Below, piece after piece: positions 1 to 7,675 of a stretch of DNA of 32,445 bases. Each line of letters begins with the position of its first letter. The first letter of the stretch is position 1. The notes beneath the pieces are model-generated. The model searched no databases. It was not told the DNA's origin and was given only the letters and a program-made list of their open reading frames with translations. The stretch is from Anaerolineaceae bacterium (lineage in GTDB: Bacteria; Planctomycetota; Phycisphaerae; FEN-1346; JAACEH01), in assembly GCA_011682595.1 (NCBI GenBank), contig JAACEH010000025.1, positions 1 through 32,445 on the forward strand, in the 5' to 3' direction. A program made the position numbers and the translations under genes.

Positions 1-77
1 TCGTAGATGATCAGGTCGGAGGTGAAACTTTGGCCGTTGACCAGCATTTCACCGAAGCGGTAGGAATCGATACGCAT
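1..77 (-). CDS. Mth938-like (DUF498) domain protein, 5' part only
   Basis: Only the first 25 codons are in the window; the gene runs off the left edge. The ATG is at 77-75, preceded by a GAAGGGGG purine run about 7 nt upstream. The visible N-terminus (M-R-I-D-S-Y-R-F-G, then V-N-G, then S-D-L-I-I-Y) matches the opening of the Mth938/NDUFAF3-like domain, whose members start with a short I-x-x-Y-x-F-G strand, a V-x-G turn and a D-L-I-I strand. The bacterial members have no well-defined biochemical function. It begins 19 nt after the stop of the upstream BrkB-type gene on the same strand, so the two are probably co-transcribed. The family call rests on a short stretch and is moderately sure. Confidence 0.6.
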   Translation of the reverse strand, partial: MRIDSYRFGEMLVNGQSFTSDLIIY

Positions 78-96
78 GAGAAGCCCCCTTCTCTAG

Positions 97-1701
97 TCAC
101 TGCCCACTGTCACCAGGTTCGCTCTCGGCAGCCGTTTCGGCCCGGCGAACCAACGAAGCCAGCGTCTCCTGGCGGAGCGCCGACATTGTGCTTTGCGAAA
201 CATTCTCCATATACTTCCTGGCCCACTGCAGCACGGCGCCGTGGTCGCCCACGGCGCGGGAGGCCAGTTGGATTGACTCACCGGCGACCGCAACATCGGC
301 CATGGTAATCTGCTCCAGCGGCCGGGCCGGGACATACCCCCCGTCCAGACGGTCGGTCCCGGCCAGCCGCAACAGACCGTGCTGCTGCATGGCTTCGGCC
401 ACCTCGTCGACATCGGCCTCGGACATGCCCAGGGCGTTGCTCAGCTCGCGCCGCGAGGGCGGCTGATCGCCCCGGCTGAACCGCCGACCGACCAGCGAGG
501 CGATACCCACGGCCACCAGGTCGGCCCGGACGAAGCGGCGACGGGTCTCCCGCTCCATCTGGTTGCGGGTCAGAGCACTCATGAACTGGATCACGTAAGC
601 CAGTTCGGCCCCGAACAGGACGATGACCCAACTGATCCAGACCCACAGCAGAAACACCGGAAGGAGAGCCAGGTTACCATAAAGCCTGGCGGCGCCGGTG
701 GCATACCGCAGGTAGAGTTCAAAACCCAATTTGGCGCCGAACTCCCACAGCACGCCGGATATGAGGCCAGCAATCAAGGCCGCCCGGTTCTGCACGCGAA
801 CGTTCGGCAAAGTCTTGTAGACGATGAAAAACACCAACCAGATGATCAGCATCGGCACGAGTCGCGATGACATGCCGATCAGCCAGGCCACCGAAGTACT
901 CAAGGACCGTTTCACCGTGGAGCCTTCCGGGAGTTGCTCGGCCCCGGGGTTCTCGACGGTCTTCTGCGGGGCGACCTGCTCTGCGGATTGCCGCACCGCG
1001 ATCTCGTTCGGCAGGACGCTTCGCAACTGCTGGCCGGCGAAAGTGGCCAGCCCCAGCAACAGTCCCAGGATGATAATGGTCGTCAGAAAGTCTCTCAGCC
1101 GCATGAACCAACTGCGGCCATGGCGAACCTCCCAAATGTGGTTCAGCGCCCCCTCCACCGTGGCGAAGATGCTCATCCCGGCAAAGATCATCAGAACAAT
1201 CGAGACAATGGTGATCGGCGTACGGGTATTCTTGCTCTGATTCTGAACCTTGGACACGATTTCATCGACTTTGTCGGAAAGCCAGGTGGCGACGGTCTGG
1301 TTGTCCTGGACGGCCTGGGCCCCTTCTGCGGCAGTCTTATCGGCAGAATCGGCATTGCTCTCGGCCGCATCGAGGGCTGCACCATTGGTGCTGATTTTCG
1401 TCAGATTCAGCTTATCAAACAGGAAATCCTTCACCTCCGTCTGCATCGTCCGGCCGGGCGTCACGGCGTTGAGAATCAGGAAGAAAACCACGAACAGCGG
1501 AATGATCGAAATCAGCGTCTTGTAGCTCAAAGCGCTGGCCGTCACCAGCAGGCGGTCCTTGACCAGTTTGCGGCCACAAAACCACCACAGGCGAATCTGG
1601 TAGGTGATAAACTGACCGGTACGATCTAGCTCGTCGCTTGGGCTGTGCAGGAGCCGCTGAAGATGTTCGCGAAGTTGCGTAACGGATCGGCGAATTTCCA
1701 T
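97..1701 (-). CDS. YihY/BrkB-family integral membrane protein
   Basis: About 534 aa. The core has the family's hydrophobic segments, including the runs around ALSYKTLISIIPLFVVFF, TIVSIVLMIFAGMSIFATV, FLTTIIILGLLLGLATF and FLLWVWISWVIVLFGAEL; the last is a typical family signature. Two low-complexity hydrophilic insertions rich in Ala, Asp, Glu and Gln interrupt the loops. The C-terminal 100 residues look like a small helical or winged-helix cytoplasmic domain. The family was once called ribonuclease BN, but that activity is not supported; it is a membrane protein of uncertain function. I chose the ATG at 1701, which follows a GGGGAAGGG purine run, over the in-frame codon at 1860: the intervening 53 residues are basic, low-complexity and unlike the family N-terminus. 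It is followed at 19 nt by the Mth938-like gene. Confidence 0.85.
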   Translation of the reverse strand: MEIRRSVTQLREHLQRLLHSPSDELDRTGQFITYQIRLWWFCGRKLVKDRLLVTASALSYKTLISIIPLFVVFFLILNAVTPGRTMQTEVKDFLFDKLNLTKISTNGAALDAAESNADSADKTAAEGAQAVQDNQTVATWLSDKVDEIVSKVQNQSKNTRTPITIVSIVLMIFAGMSIFATVEGALNHIWEVRHGRSWFMRLRDFLTTIIILGLLLGLATFAGQQLRSVLPNEIAVRQSAEQVAPQKTVENPGAEQLPEGSTVKRSLSTSVAWLIGMSSRLVPMLIIWLVFFIVYKTLPNVRVQNRAALIAGLISGVLWEFGAKLGFELYLRYATGAARLYGNLALLPVFLLWVWISWVIVLFGAELAYVIQFMSALTRNQMERETRRRFVRADLVAVGIASLVGRRFSRGDQPPSRRELSNALGMSEADVDEVAEAMQQHGLLRLAGTDRLDGGYVPARPLEQITMADVAVAGESIQLASRAVGDHGAVLQWARKYMENVSQSTMSALRQETLASLVRRAETAAESEPGDSGQ

Positions 1702-1947
1702 AGACAGGTTCGCCCTTCCCCTGGGACGGAAGCCGATTATACCACAGGCCGCGTCGGATTTCAATCGCTTCGCCGTGCGGGGCCGAAAAGGGGCAAGAAG
1801 AGCCGCTTTTCGATGCTGAGAAGCAGTTTTACGGGTATTTTGCCGAGATTCGCCGTACACAGGACTGATCCGGGCCGCAATGCAGCCGAGACGGACCCCA
1901 AAGGGCTCGCCTCGATAACGTTTACCGGCTCTGCAAGGCGGAGGTTT

Positions 1948-3209
1948 CTATGCAACGTCCTTCGGGTGCGTGATCCGCCCGGTGATTGCGCTGGCCGCCG
2001 CCACGGCGGGGCTGGACAGGTAGACCTCGCTCTCGGGGTGGCCCATGCGGCCGGTGAAATTGCGATTTGTCGTGGCGATGGCCCGCTCGCCCGCGGCCAG
2101 AATGCCCATGTGGCCACCCAGGCACGGACCGCAGGTCGGCGTCGAGACCGCGCAGCCCGCCTCGACGAACGCCTCCAGCAACCCCTCGCGCATGGCCTGC
2201 AGGTAGATGGCCTGCGTGGCCGGAATCACCAGGCACCGGCAGCCCTCGGCCACCTTCCTGCCCTTGAGGATCGCGGCGGCAATTCGCAGGTCTTCCATGC
2301 GGCCATTGGTGCAGGAACCGATGACCGACTGGTCGACCGCCACCTCGGCCAGTTCGCCGACCGGCTTGACGTTCTCCGGAAGGTTCGGGCAGGCCACCAT
2401 CGGTCCCATGCCCGTGACGTCCCACTCGAAAGTCTTCTCGTAGGCGGCGTCGGCGTCGCTGGTGCAATAGACCGGTTCGCGCTCCGCCCGGCCGTCAACG
2501 TACTCGCGGGTCACGGCGTCGGGTACGATGATGCCGTTCTTGGCCCCGGCCTCGATGGCCATGTTGCACATCGACATCCGGTCGTCCATGCCCAGGGCCT
2601 CGATGACCGGGCCGCAAAGCTCCATGGCCCGGTACAGGGCCCCGTCCACGCCCGGCCGATGGTGTAGAGGATCAGGTCCTTGCCGCCCGCCCACTTGTCC
2701 AGCCGGCCGGTGAAGACGAACCTGAGGGTTGTCGGCACCTTGAGCCAGACCTTACCCGTGGCCATGGCCGCGGCCAGGTCGGTCGAGCCGACGCCGGTCG
2801 AGAAGGCGCCCAGGGCGCCGTAGGTGCAGGTGTGGCTGTCGGCCCCGATGACCAGGTCGCCCGGTCCGACGACTCCCTGCTCCGGCAACAGGGCGTGCTC
2901 GACGCCCACCTGGCCGACTTCCCAGTAGTGGGTCAGTTCGTGCCTGTGGGCGAAGTCGCGCAGGATTTTCGACTGCTCGGCGCTCTTGATGTCCTTGTTG
3001 GGCGTGAAGTGGTCCGGCACCAGGACGACCCGCGTGCGGTCGAAGACCTCCTGGATGCCGGCCGCCTCGAACTCGCGGATGGCGATGGGGGCGGTAATGT
3101 CGTTGCCCAGGGCGATGTCGACGTCGGCGTAAACAAAATCCCCGGCACTGACCTCGTCGCGCCCGGAGTGGGCGGCGATAATTTTCTCGGTAATGGTATG
3201 TCCAGCCAT
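1948..3209 (-). CDS. leuC: 3-isopropylmalate dehydratase / homoaconitase-type large subunit, with a frameshift
   Basis: This is an aconitase-superfamily large subunit of about 420 aa, the normal length for the LeuC/HACN group, which isomerises 2-isopropylmalate (leucine synthesis) or a homologous tricarboxylate with a 4Fe-4S cluster. Visible motifs are [20 protein letters not shown] in the first half, and IGSCTNGR and [11 protein letters not shown] in the second; these carry the three cluster cysteines. The reading frame changes near 2650-2656: residues up to DLILYTIGR are in one frame and [14 protein letters not shown] onward in another. One missing G (or four bases) in the CGGGCG stretch on the coding strand would restore a single frame. 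The ATG at 3209 has GGAG 7 nt upstream. No small subunit (leuD) is adjacent, so the choice between isopropylmalate, homoaconitate and related substrates is open. Sequencing error or a genuine disrupted gene are both possible. Confidence 0.85.
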
Positions 3210-3292
3210 CCGAAGACTCCCGAACTGTTGCGAATCGCTCGCCGACAGTCACCGGCGCGACGGCGACTGAGCCGGGCATTATAGCAGCAAGA

Positions 3293-3595
3293 TTATGATT
3301 CTGAAACTGAATCTCCGTGGCTGCTCGGCAACGGGTCGGCCAGGTACTTCTTCTGGCACCCTGGGCAGAAGTCGAACTGAAAGCTCTTGTAGACCTGGTC
3401 CTGGAGTTCCCGGGGGTCGGCTTCGCGCAGTCGCTCGAGCAGCCGGGCCATTTCGTCACTGCGATCGGTCTGCATATCGCCCGGGGCGATCTCCATCGGA
3501 TCGTAGGCGGCAAAGACCTCGATGCGGGCCACGTACCGCGTGTCTTCGTCGGCCAGCAGAACTTTGCCGCACATGTCGCAGGTAAAACCGTCCAT
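3293..3595 (-). CDS. Small CxxC...CxxC zinc-ribbon-like protein
   Basis: 100 aa, function unknown. It starts M-D-G-F-T-C-D-M-C-G-K and near its end has F-D-F-C-P-G-C-Q-K-K-Y, so it carries two CxxC knuckles about 70 residues apart that could bind one zinc. The middle is acidic and helical, including a segment like MARLLERLREADPRELQ. No signal peptide or membrane segment is seen. It lies 83 nt upstream of the leuC-like gene on the same strand and may share its transcript. The start codon has only a weak AGAGAG purine run about 8 nt upstream. It is probably real: the cysteine pattern is ordered, codon use resembles the neighbours, and it does not overlap other genes. Confidence 0.65.
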   Translation of the reverse strand: MDGFTCDMCGKVLLADEDTRYVARIEVFAAYDPMEIAPGDMQTDRSDEMARLLERLREADPRELQDQVYKSFQFDFCPGCQKKYLADPLPSSHGDSVSES

Positions 3596-3647
3596 CGTCG
3601 CATCTCTCTAAAGAACTAGGCCACCGGCAATAAAGATTGAGCGGTGA

Positions 3648-3719
3648 GGTGCCATGGTCTGGCGCAGGCCAGGCCATGACGAACGATCACGGCCTGACCT
3701 TCGGCCAGACCGTGGCACC
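3648..3719. repeat. Paired-hairpin intergenic repeat, GCCACGGTCTGG type, copy 1
   Basis: A 16-nt outer inverted repeat (3648-3663 against 3704-3719, one mismatch) encloses an inner pair, CAGGCCATGA (3670-3679) and TCACGGCCTG (3687-3696). Its right half, from ATCACGGCCTGACC through CAGACCGTGGC, recurs almost unchanged near 11507-11541. It lies between trpD and the CxxC gene, outside any coding region. Confidence 0.8.
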
Positions 3720-3773
3720 CGCTCTTGACGCCACGAACCAAGGAACAACTGTTCAAACAATCTTGCAGGTGGC

Positions 3774-4784
3774 TCAGGCGGCGCCCGTCAGGTCGACCAG
3801 GCGGGCCAGGGTCTTGGCCGCGGCGCCGGAGTCGATGCTCTCGGCGGCCAGCGGCAGCGCCGCTTGGATCGATTCGGCCGCCCCCCCGACATAGATGGCC
3901 GCCGCGGAGTTCAGTACCACGATGTCCCGGGCCGGACCTTTCCGGCCGGCCAGCACGCCGCGGATCACCTTGGCGCTGGCCTCGGCCGAGTCGACCACCA
4001 GGTGTTTCATGTCGTTGGTCTGGAGCCCGAACTGCTCGGGCGCCAGTTCGTACAGCTTGATCTCCTCGGGGGTAACCTCGGCCACGCGGGTCGGCCCGCT
4101 CAGGGTGATCTCGTCCAGCCCGTCGGTGCCGTGGACCACCAGGGCGTGCTCGGCCCCCAGGTTCTGCAACACCTGGGCGATCAGGCCGACCAGGTGAACG
4201 TCGAAGACGCCCATGACCTGGCGGCGGGCGCCGGCGGGGTTCGTCAGCGGCCCCAGAAGATTGAAGATGGTCCGAATGCCCAGCTCCTTGCGGACCCCAA
4301 CGGCATGCTTCATCGCCCCGTGCAACAGCGGCGCGAACAGGAACCCGATCCCCGCCTCGCGGATGCAGCGGCTGACCACCTCGGGGCTCACGTTCAGGTT
4401 CACGCCCAGGACCTCCAGGACGTCGCTCGAGCCGCTCTTGCCGGTGTTGCTGCGATTGCCATGCTTGGCCACGGCGAGGCCCGCCCCGGCTGTGACCAGG
4501 GCCGCCGCCGTGGAGATGTTGAAGGTGCCGCTATGGTCGCCGCCCGTGCCGCAGGTATCGACGACGGTGCGGCCGCCGGGGTCGATGCCCGTGGCCTTCT
4601 CGCGCATGACCAGCGCCGCCCCGGTAATCTCGTCGCTGGTGGGGCCCTTCATGGCCAGGGCCGTCAGGTAGGCCGCCATCTGCACCGGGCTGGCCCGCCC
4701 TTCCATGATCTCGGTCATGGCCGCCCGCGACTCCTCGACGGTCAGGTCCTCGTGCCGTGAAAGTTTGCGAATCGCCTCAAGCAT
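3774..4784 (-). CDS. trpD: Anthranilate phosphoribosyltransferase
   Basis: 336 aa from the chosen start, normal for TrpD, which joins anthranilate to PRPP in the second step of tryptophan synthesis in the cytoplasm. Family motifs in order are CGTGGD (about residues 78-83, PRPP/pyrophosphate binding), NISTAAA, KHGNRS (107-112), GSSDVLEVLG (118 onward), the hinge-region NLLGPLTNP and VVHGTDGLDEIT. I prefer the ATG at 4784 to the in-frame ATG at 4796 because GGAGG lies 5 nt upstream of it and would otherwise be inside the coding region. No other trp gene is nearby, so the gene is detached from any trp operon. galK lies upstream on the same strand, separated by a 172-nt gap holding a repeat element. 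Confidence 0.95.
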   Translation of the reverse strand: MLEAIRKLSRHEDLTVEESRAAMTEIMEGRASPVQMAAYLTALAMKGPTSDEITGAALVMREKATGIDPGGRTVVDTCGTGGDHSGTFNISTAAALVTAGAGLAVAKHGNRSNTGKSGSSDVLEVLGVNLNVSPEVVSRCIREAGIGFLFAPLLHGAMKHAVGVRKELGIRTIFNLLGPLTNPAGARRQVMGVFDVHLVGLIAQVLQNLGAEHALVVHGTDGLDEITLSGPTRVAEVTPEEIKLYELAPEQFGLQTNDMKHLVVDSAEASAKVIRGVLAGRKGPARDIVVLNSAAAIYVGGAAESIQAALPLAAESIDSGAAAKTLARLVDLTGAA

Positions 4785-4819
4785 GATCGCCTCCATTCAA
4801 GACTTCCTTGCTTCCTCGC

Positions 4820-4898
4820 GTATGGGCACCCCTTGCGGGTGCCCGCAGAATGCCAAGGCTCTCCCTCAATCGCGGGCACCCGCAAGGGGTGCCCCTAC
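4820..4898. repeat. Paired-hairpin intergenic repeat, GGGCACCC type, GTAT/CTAC flanked
   Basis: A perfect 23-nt inverted repeat (4824-4846 against 4872-4894) around a 25-nt spacer. Each arm is itself a hairpin: GGGCACCC, a 5-nt loop, GGGTGCCC. Flanks are GTAT on the left and CTAC on the right; CTAC is the complement of GTAG, the tetranucleotide that precedes REP hairpins in other bacteria. It lies between trpD and galK. Confidence 0.85.
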
Positions 4899-4956
4899 AG
4901 CACCGCTGCAATCAGACGCCGCCGGCCGTGCCACACCGGCGATTGATGTCTCTTGT

Positions 4957-6165
4957 CTACGTTGGCCACTCAATGTGGGCCGGCCCCGCGGCGCGGGTCA
5001 CCAGGATGTCGGGATCCAGGTGCGTTTCCTTCTCGTATCGCTCGCAGACGGCCGCCCGCAGCCGATCGACTGCGCCGCTTTGACAAAGCGTCACCGTGCA
5101 GCCGCCGAAGCCGCCGCCGGTCATGCGACTGCCGTAGACGCCCTCCACGCCCTGGGCGATCTCGACCAGCAGGTCCAGTTCCCGGCACGAAACCTGGTAG
5201 GCGTCGCGCAGCGAATCGTGCGAGGCGTTCATGCAGCGGCCGACCATGACCGGGTCGCCCGACTGAAACGAGACCATGGAAATCAAGGTCCGCTCGTTCT
5301 CGGTCACCACGTGCCTGGCCCGCCGGGCGATCAGCGGGTCCAACTTGCCCTGGTGCTTCTCCCACTGCCAGGCGGCAACGTCGCGCAGGGTCTTGACGCC
5401 CTTGAGGTGTCGGGCGAAACCGCGGACCGCTTCCTCGCACTCCCTGCGACGCTGGTTGTACTGGTTGGCCGCCAGGTCGTGGTGCACGCGGCTGTTGATG
5501 ACTACCACGACCACGTCCATCCCGCCGTCCAGCGGCACGGGCGTCGTTTCCAGGCTGCGGCAATCGATCAGCAGGGCGTGGCCCTCGGCGCCGTGCAGGA
5601 CGACGAAGGGGTCCATGATGCCGCACAGGGCCCCGACCCGGTGCTCGGCCTTCTGGCACAGCAGGGCCAGGTCGGCGCGGCTCTTCTGTGCCGCCCCGAG
5701 CAGATCGTCCAGCCCTCTGCCCGAGGCCCCCTCGGCCGAGGCCAGCAGGGCACCGGCAACCGACGCCTCCAGGCTGGCCGAGCTGCTCAGGCCCCCGCCG
5801 ACCGGCACGTCGCCGGCGATGTAGAGGTCCGCTCCGCCGACCGGCAGGCCCGCCTCGCCGAGCACGGCGGCGACGTTGGCCACGTACCGAGCCCAGTCCG
5901 GCAGCGAGCCGGAGACTTCGCCGACGGGAAAGACGGCCTCCTGTCCGGCGTGCTCGCTGAAGACCCGCACGAGTCCGTCGCCGCGCCGCCCGAAGGCGCT
6001 TCGGGTGGTCCGCTCGACGTTCATCGGCAGGACGAAACCCTCGTTGTAGTCGGTGTGCTCGCCGATAAGGTTGACCCGGCCGGGGGCGACGCTCACGCCG
6101 ATCGGCCCGGTCGAAAACTGATTCTTGAAACCCGCTTGTTCGTTTTTGTGTTTGTTAAGGCCCAT
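4957..6165 (-). CDS. galK: Galactokinase
   Basis: 402 aa, GHMP-kinase superfamily. It phosphorylates galactose to galactose 1-phosphate at the entry to the Leloir pathway. All three family motifs are present: the galactokinase signature GRVNLIGEHTDYN (residues 29-41), the phosphate loop PVGGGLSSSASLE (121-133) and MTGGGFGGC near the C-terminus. The likely catalytic base is D185 in C-G-I-M-D-P-F. The family usually has M-D-Q here, so the proline after the aspartate is unusual. The ATG at 6165 has only a weak upstream GGAT; an N-terminal extension of about 20 residues precedes the core. A good minus-strand promoter lies at 6224-6252. No galT or galE is visible in the window. Confidence 0.94.
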   Translation of the reverse strand: MGLNKHKNEQAGFKNQFSTGPIGVSVAPGRVNLIGEHTDYNEGFVLPMNVERTTRSAFGRRGDGLVRVFSEHAGQEAVFPVGEVSGSLPDWARYVANVAAVLGEAGLPVGGADLYIAGDVPVGGGLSSSASLEASVAGALLASAEGASGRGLDDLLGAAQKSRADLALLCQKAEHRVGALCGIMDPFVVLHGAEGHALLIDCRSLETTPVPLDGGMDVVVVVINSRVHHDLAANQYNQRRRECEEAVRGFARHLKGVKTLRDVAAWQWEKHQGKLDPLIARRARHVVTENERTLISMVSFQSGDPVMVGRCMNASHDSLRDAYQVSCRELDLLVEIAQGVEGVYGSRMTGGGFGGCTVTLCQSGAVDRLRAAVCERYEKETHLDPDILVTRAAGPAHIEWPT

Positions 6166-6223
6166 CGCAGCTATCCAACCAGACGAGTGTCACCTGTAAA
6201 CAGCGCCGACAGACGGCATAACG

Positions 6224-6252
6224 AGTATGACCCGACGGCGGCGGCACGTCAA
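6224..6252 (-). promoter_or_regulatory. Candidate sigma-70 promoter for galK
   Basis: On the minus strand, TTGACG (6252-6247), a 17-nt spacer, then CATACT (6229-6224), about 59 nt upstream of the galK ATG. The -35 matches 5 of 6 and the -10 matches 4 of 6 positions of the vegetative consensus. It is about 70 nt from, and divergent to, the alr promoter. Confidence 0.5.
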
Positions 6253-6270
6253 TCCTTAACAGGCCCCGGG

Positions 6271-6300
6271 CGAGCCCGCCCGAGCCCGCCCGAGCCCGTC
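6271..6300. repeat. Three tandem 10-mers (CGAGCCCGCC)
   Basis: Three consecutive copies of CGAGCCCGCC, the last with one change (C to T at position 9), between the divergent galK and alr promoters. It may be simple replication slippage; no function is evident. Confidence 0.7.
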
Positions 6301-6320
6301 CGGCACTTCAACTTGTGTTC

Positions 6321-6349
6321 TTGACAGGAGTCGCCCGCCGCGGTATCAC
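6321..6349 (+). promoter_or_regulatory. Candidate sigma-70 promoter for alr
   Basis: A perfect TTGACA (6321-6326), a 17-nt spacer and TATCAC (6344-6349; 4 of 6 matches), 54 nt upstream of the alr ATG. The predicted transcript start falls next to the inverted repeat at 6357-6376. Confidence 0.55.
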
Positions 6350-6356
6350 TGCCGCT

Positions 6357-6376
6357 TGTCGCTCGATTGAGCGACA
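6357..6376 (+). promoter_or_regulatory. Perfect 8-bp inverted repeat in the alr leader
   Basis: TGTCGCTC, loop GATT, GAGCGACA. It begins 7 nt after the predicted -10 box and ends 15 nt before the AAGGAG ribosome site. It could be a repressor operator overlapping the start of transcription, or a 5' hairpin stabilising the mRNA. The sequence does not decide between these. Confidence 0.45.
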
Positions 6377-6403
6377 GCGTTTTCCCGGCACAAGGAGCAC
6401 TGG

Positions 6404-7540
6404 ATGCAGCAACAGGTGGTGGCCGAGATTAACTTGGCGGCGCTGAGAGCGAACTACAAGACGCTGGCGACGCTGGCCGGCGGAGCCCAGGTGATCGCGC
6501 CGGTCAAGGACAACGCCTACGGCCACGGGGCGGTCGAGGTGTCGCGCTGCCTGGTCGAGGCGGGGGCGGCCATGCTGGCGGTGGTCACGCTTAATGAAGC
6601 CCTGGAGCTGCGCGATGCGGGTCTGGCGGCGCCGGTCCTTGTGATGGGCGTAATCGACCCCAAGCGCGTCGGCGAAGCGATCCAGGAGAACATCGCCGTG
6701 GCGGTCCACGGCATGGAGCACGGCCTGGCCTGCCAGCGGGAAGCCCGGGCGGCGGGCGGACGGCTGGTCTGCCACCTCCACGCCGACACGGGAATGCACC
6801 GGCTCGGCACGGCCTATGACGACGTGGTCCGACTGGTCGAGCGGCTGAGCGGCTCCGAGCACGTCCGCCTGGAGGCACTGATGGCCCACCACAGCCATGC
6901 CGAGGATCCGGAGGCGTCGGTTACCGAGGCCCAGATCCGGAGGCTGGAGGCCCTGGTGGCCGACCTCGAGCGGCGCGGCCTGCGACCGCCGATCGTCCAT
7001 GCGGCCAACTCGGCCACCGTGATGCGTTTCCCCCAGGGCATGTTCGACATGGTGCGGCCGGGGATTTCGCTTTATGGCATTACGCCCTGCCCCGAGCAGA
7101 CCAGGCAGGTCGACCTGCAGCCGGTGCTGAGCCTGCACGCACCGATCGCACTGATCAAGGACATCCAGGCCGGCCAGGGAGTCAGCTACGGCCACACCTG
7201 GCGGGCTGAGAGGACCTCGCGGATTGCCGCCCTGCCGGTCGGCTACGGGGACGGGTACCGGCGGGCCCTGTCGAATCGGGCCTCCGTCCGGGTCGAGGGC
7301 CAACTGGCTCCCGTGGTGGGCAACATCTGCATGGACACCACGCTCATTGACGTGACCGGGATTGCGGGGGCCAGGGTCGGCTCGCGGGCCACGCTGATCG
7401 AGGCCGCCGGCGACAGCCCGTTGTCGGTATATGCCCTGGCGAATATGTTGGGGACGATTCCACACGAGATTGTCTGCAGCCTGGGACAGCGGGTACGGCG
7501 GGTTTTCATCGGCGGGGAGGGGTGCAAAGAATCTTCTTAA
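6404..7540 (+). CDS. alr: Alanine racemase (PLP-dependent)
   Basis: 378 aa, the usual length for alanine racemase, which interconverts L- and D-alanine for peptidoglycan. The PLP lysine is K35 in P-V-K-D-N-A-Y-G-H-G (usual consensus V-K-A-N-A-Y-G-H-G, so alanine is replaced by aspartate). The second catalytic base is Y262 in G-V-S-Y-G-H-T-W. Other family motifs are DTGMHRLG, VRPGISLYG, LPVGYGDGYRR and GNICMD. The barrel domain is followed by the C-terminal beta domain from about residue 240. The ATG at 6404 has AAGGAG 6 nt upstream. It stands alone in its transcript or leads into the protease genes 135 nt downstream. The promoter and leader hairpin are listed separately. Confidence 0.94.
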   Translation: MQQQVVAEINLAALRANYKTLATLAGGAQVIAPVKDNAYGHGAVEVSRCLVEAGAAMLAVVTLNEALELRDAGLAAPVLVMGVIDPKRVGEAIQENIAVAVHGMEHGLACQREARAAGGRLVCHLHADTGMHRLGTAYDDVVRLVERLSGSEHVRLEALMAHHSHAEDPEASVTEAQIRRLEALVADLERRGLRPPIVHAANSATVMRFPQGMFDMVRPGISLYGITPCPEQTRQVDLQPVLSLHAPIALIKDIQAGQGVSYGHTWRAERTSRIAALPVGYGDGYRRALSNRASVRVEGQLAPVVGNICMDTTLIDVTGIAGARVGSRATLIEAAGDSPLSVYALANMLGTIPHEIVCSLGQRVRRVFIGGEGCKESS

Positions 7541-7675
7541 CTATTCCCGCCCTGAAGCGTTAACATGGAAGGCTGGCCGTGCAAAGTGCGGCGCAGTGGC
7601 CGGGTTGAGTCGATCAGTCCGGCCTGTGGCTTGGCGGTCAAGACACACTGGATCGATTAAAGAGGAGGTTCATGC

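Noticed and set aside
1702..1860. 53-residue N-terminal extension of the BrkB-type protein
   Set aside because: The ATG at 1701 has a ribosome site and gives the family-typical start; the extension is basic low-complexity sequence.
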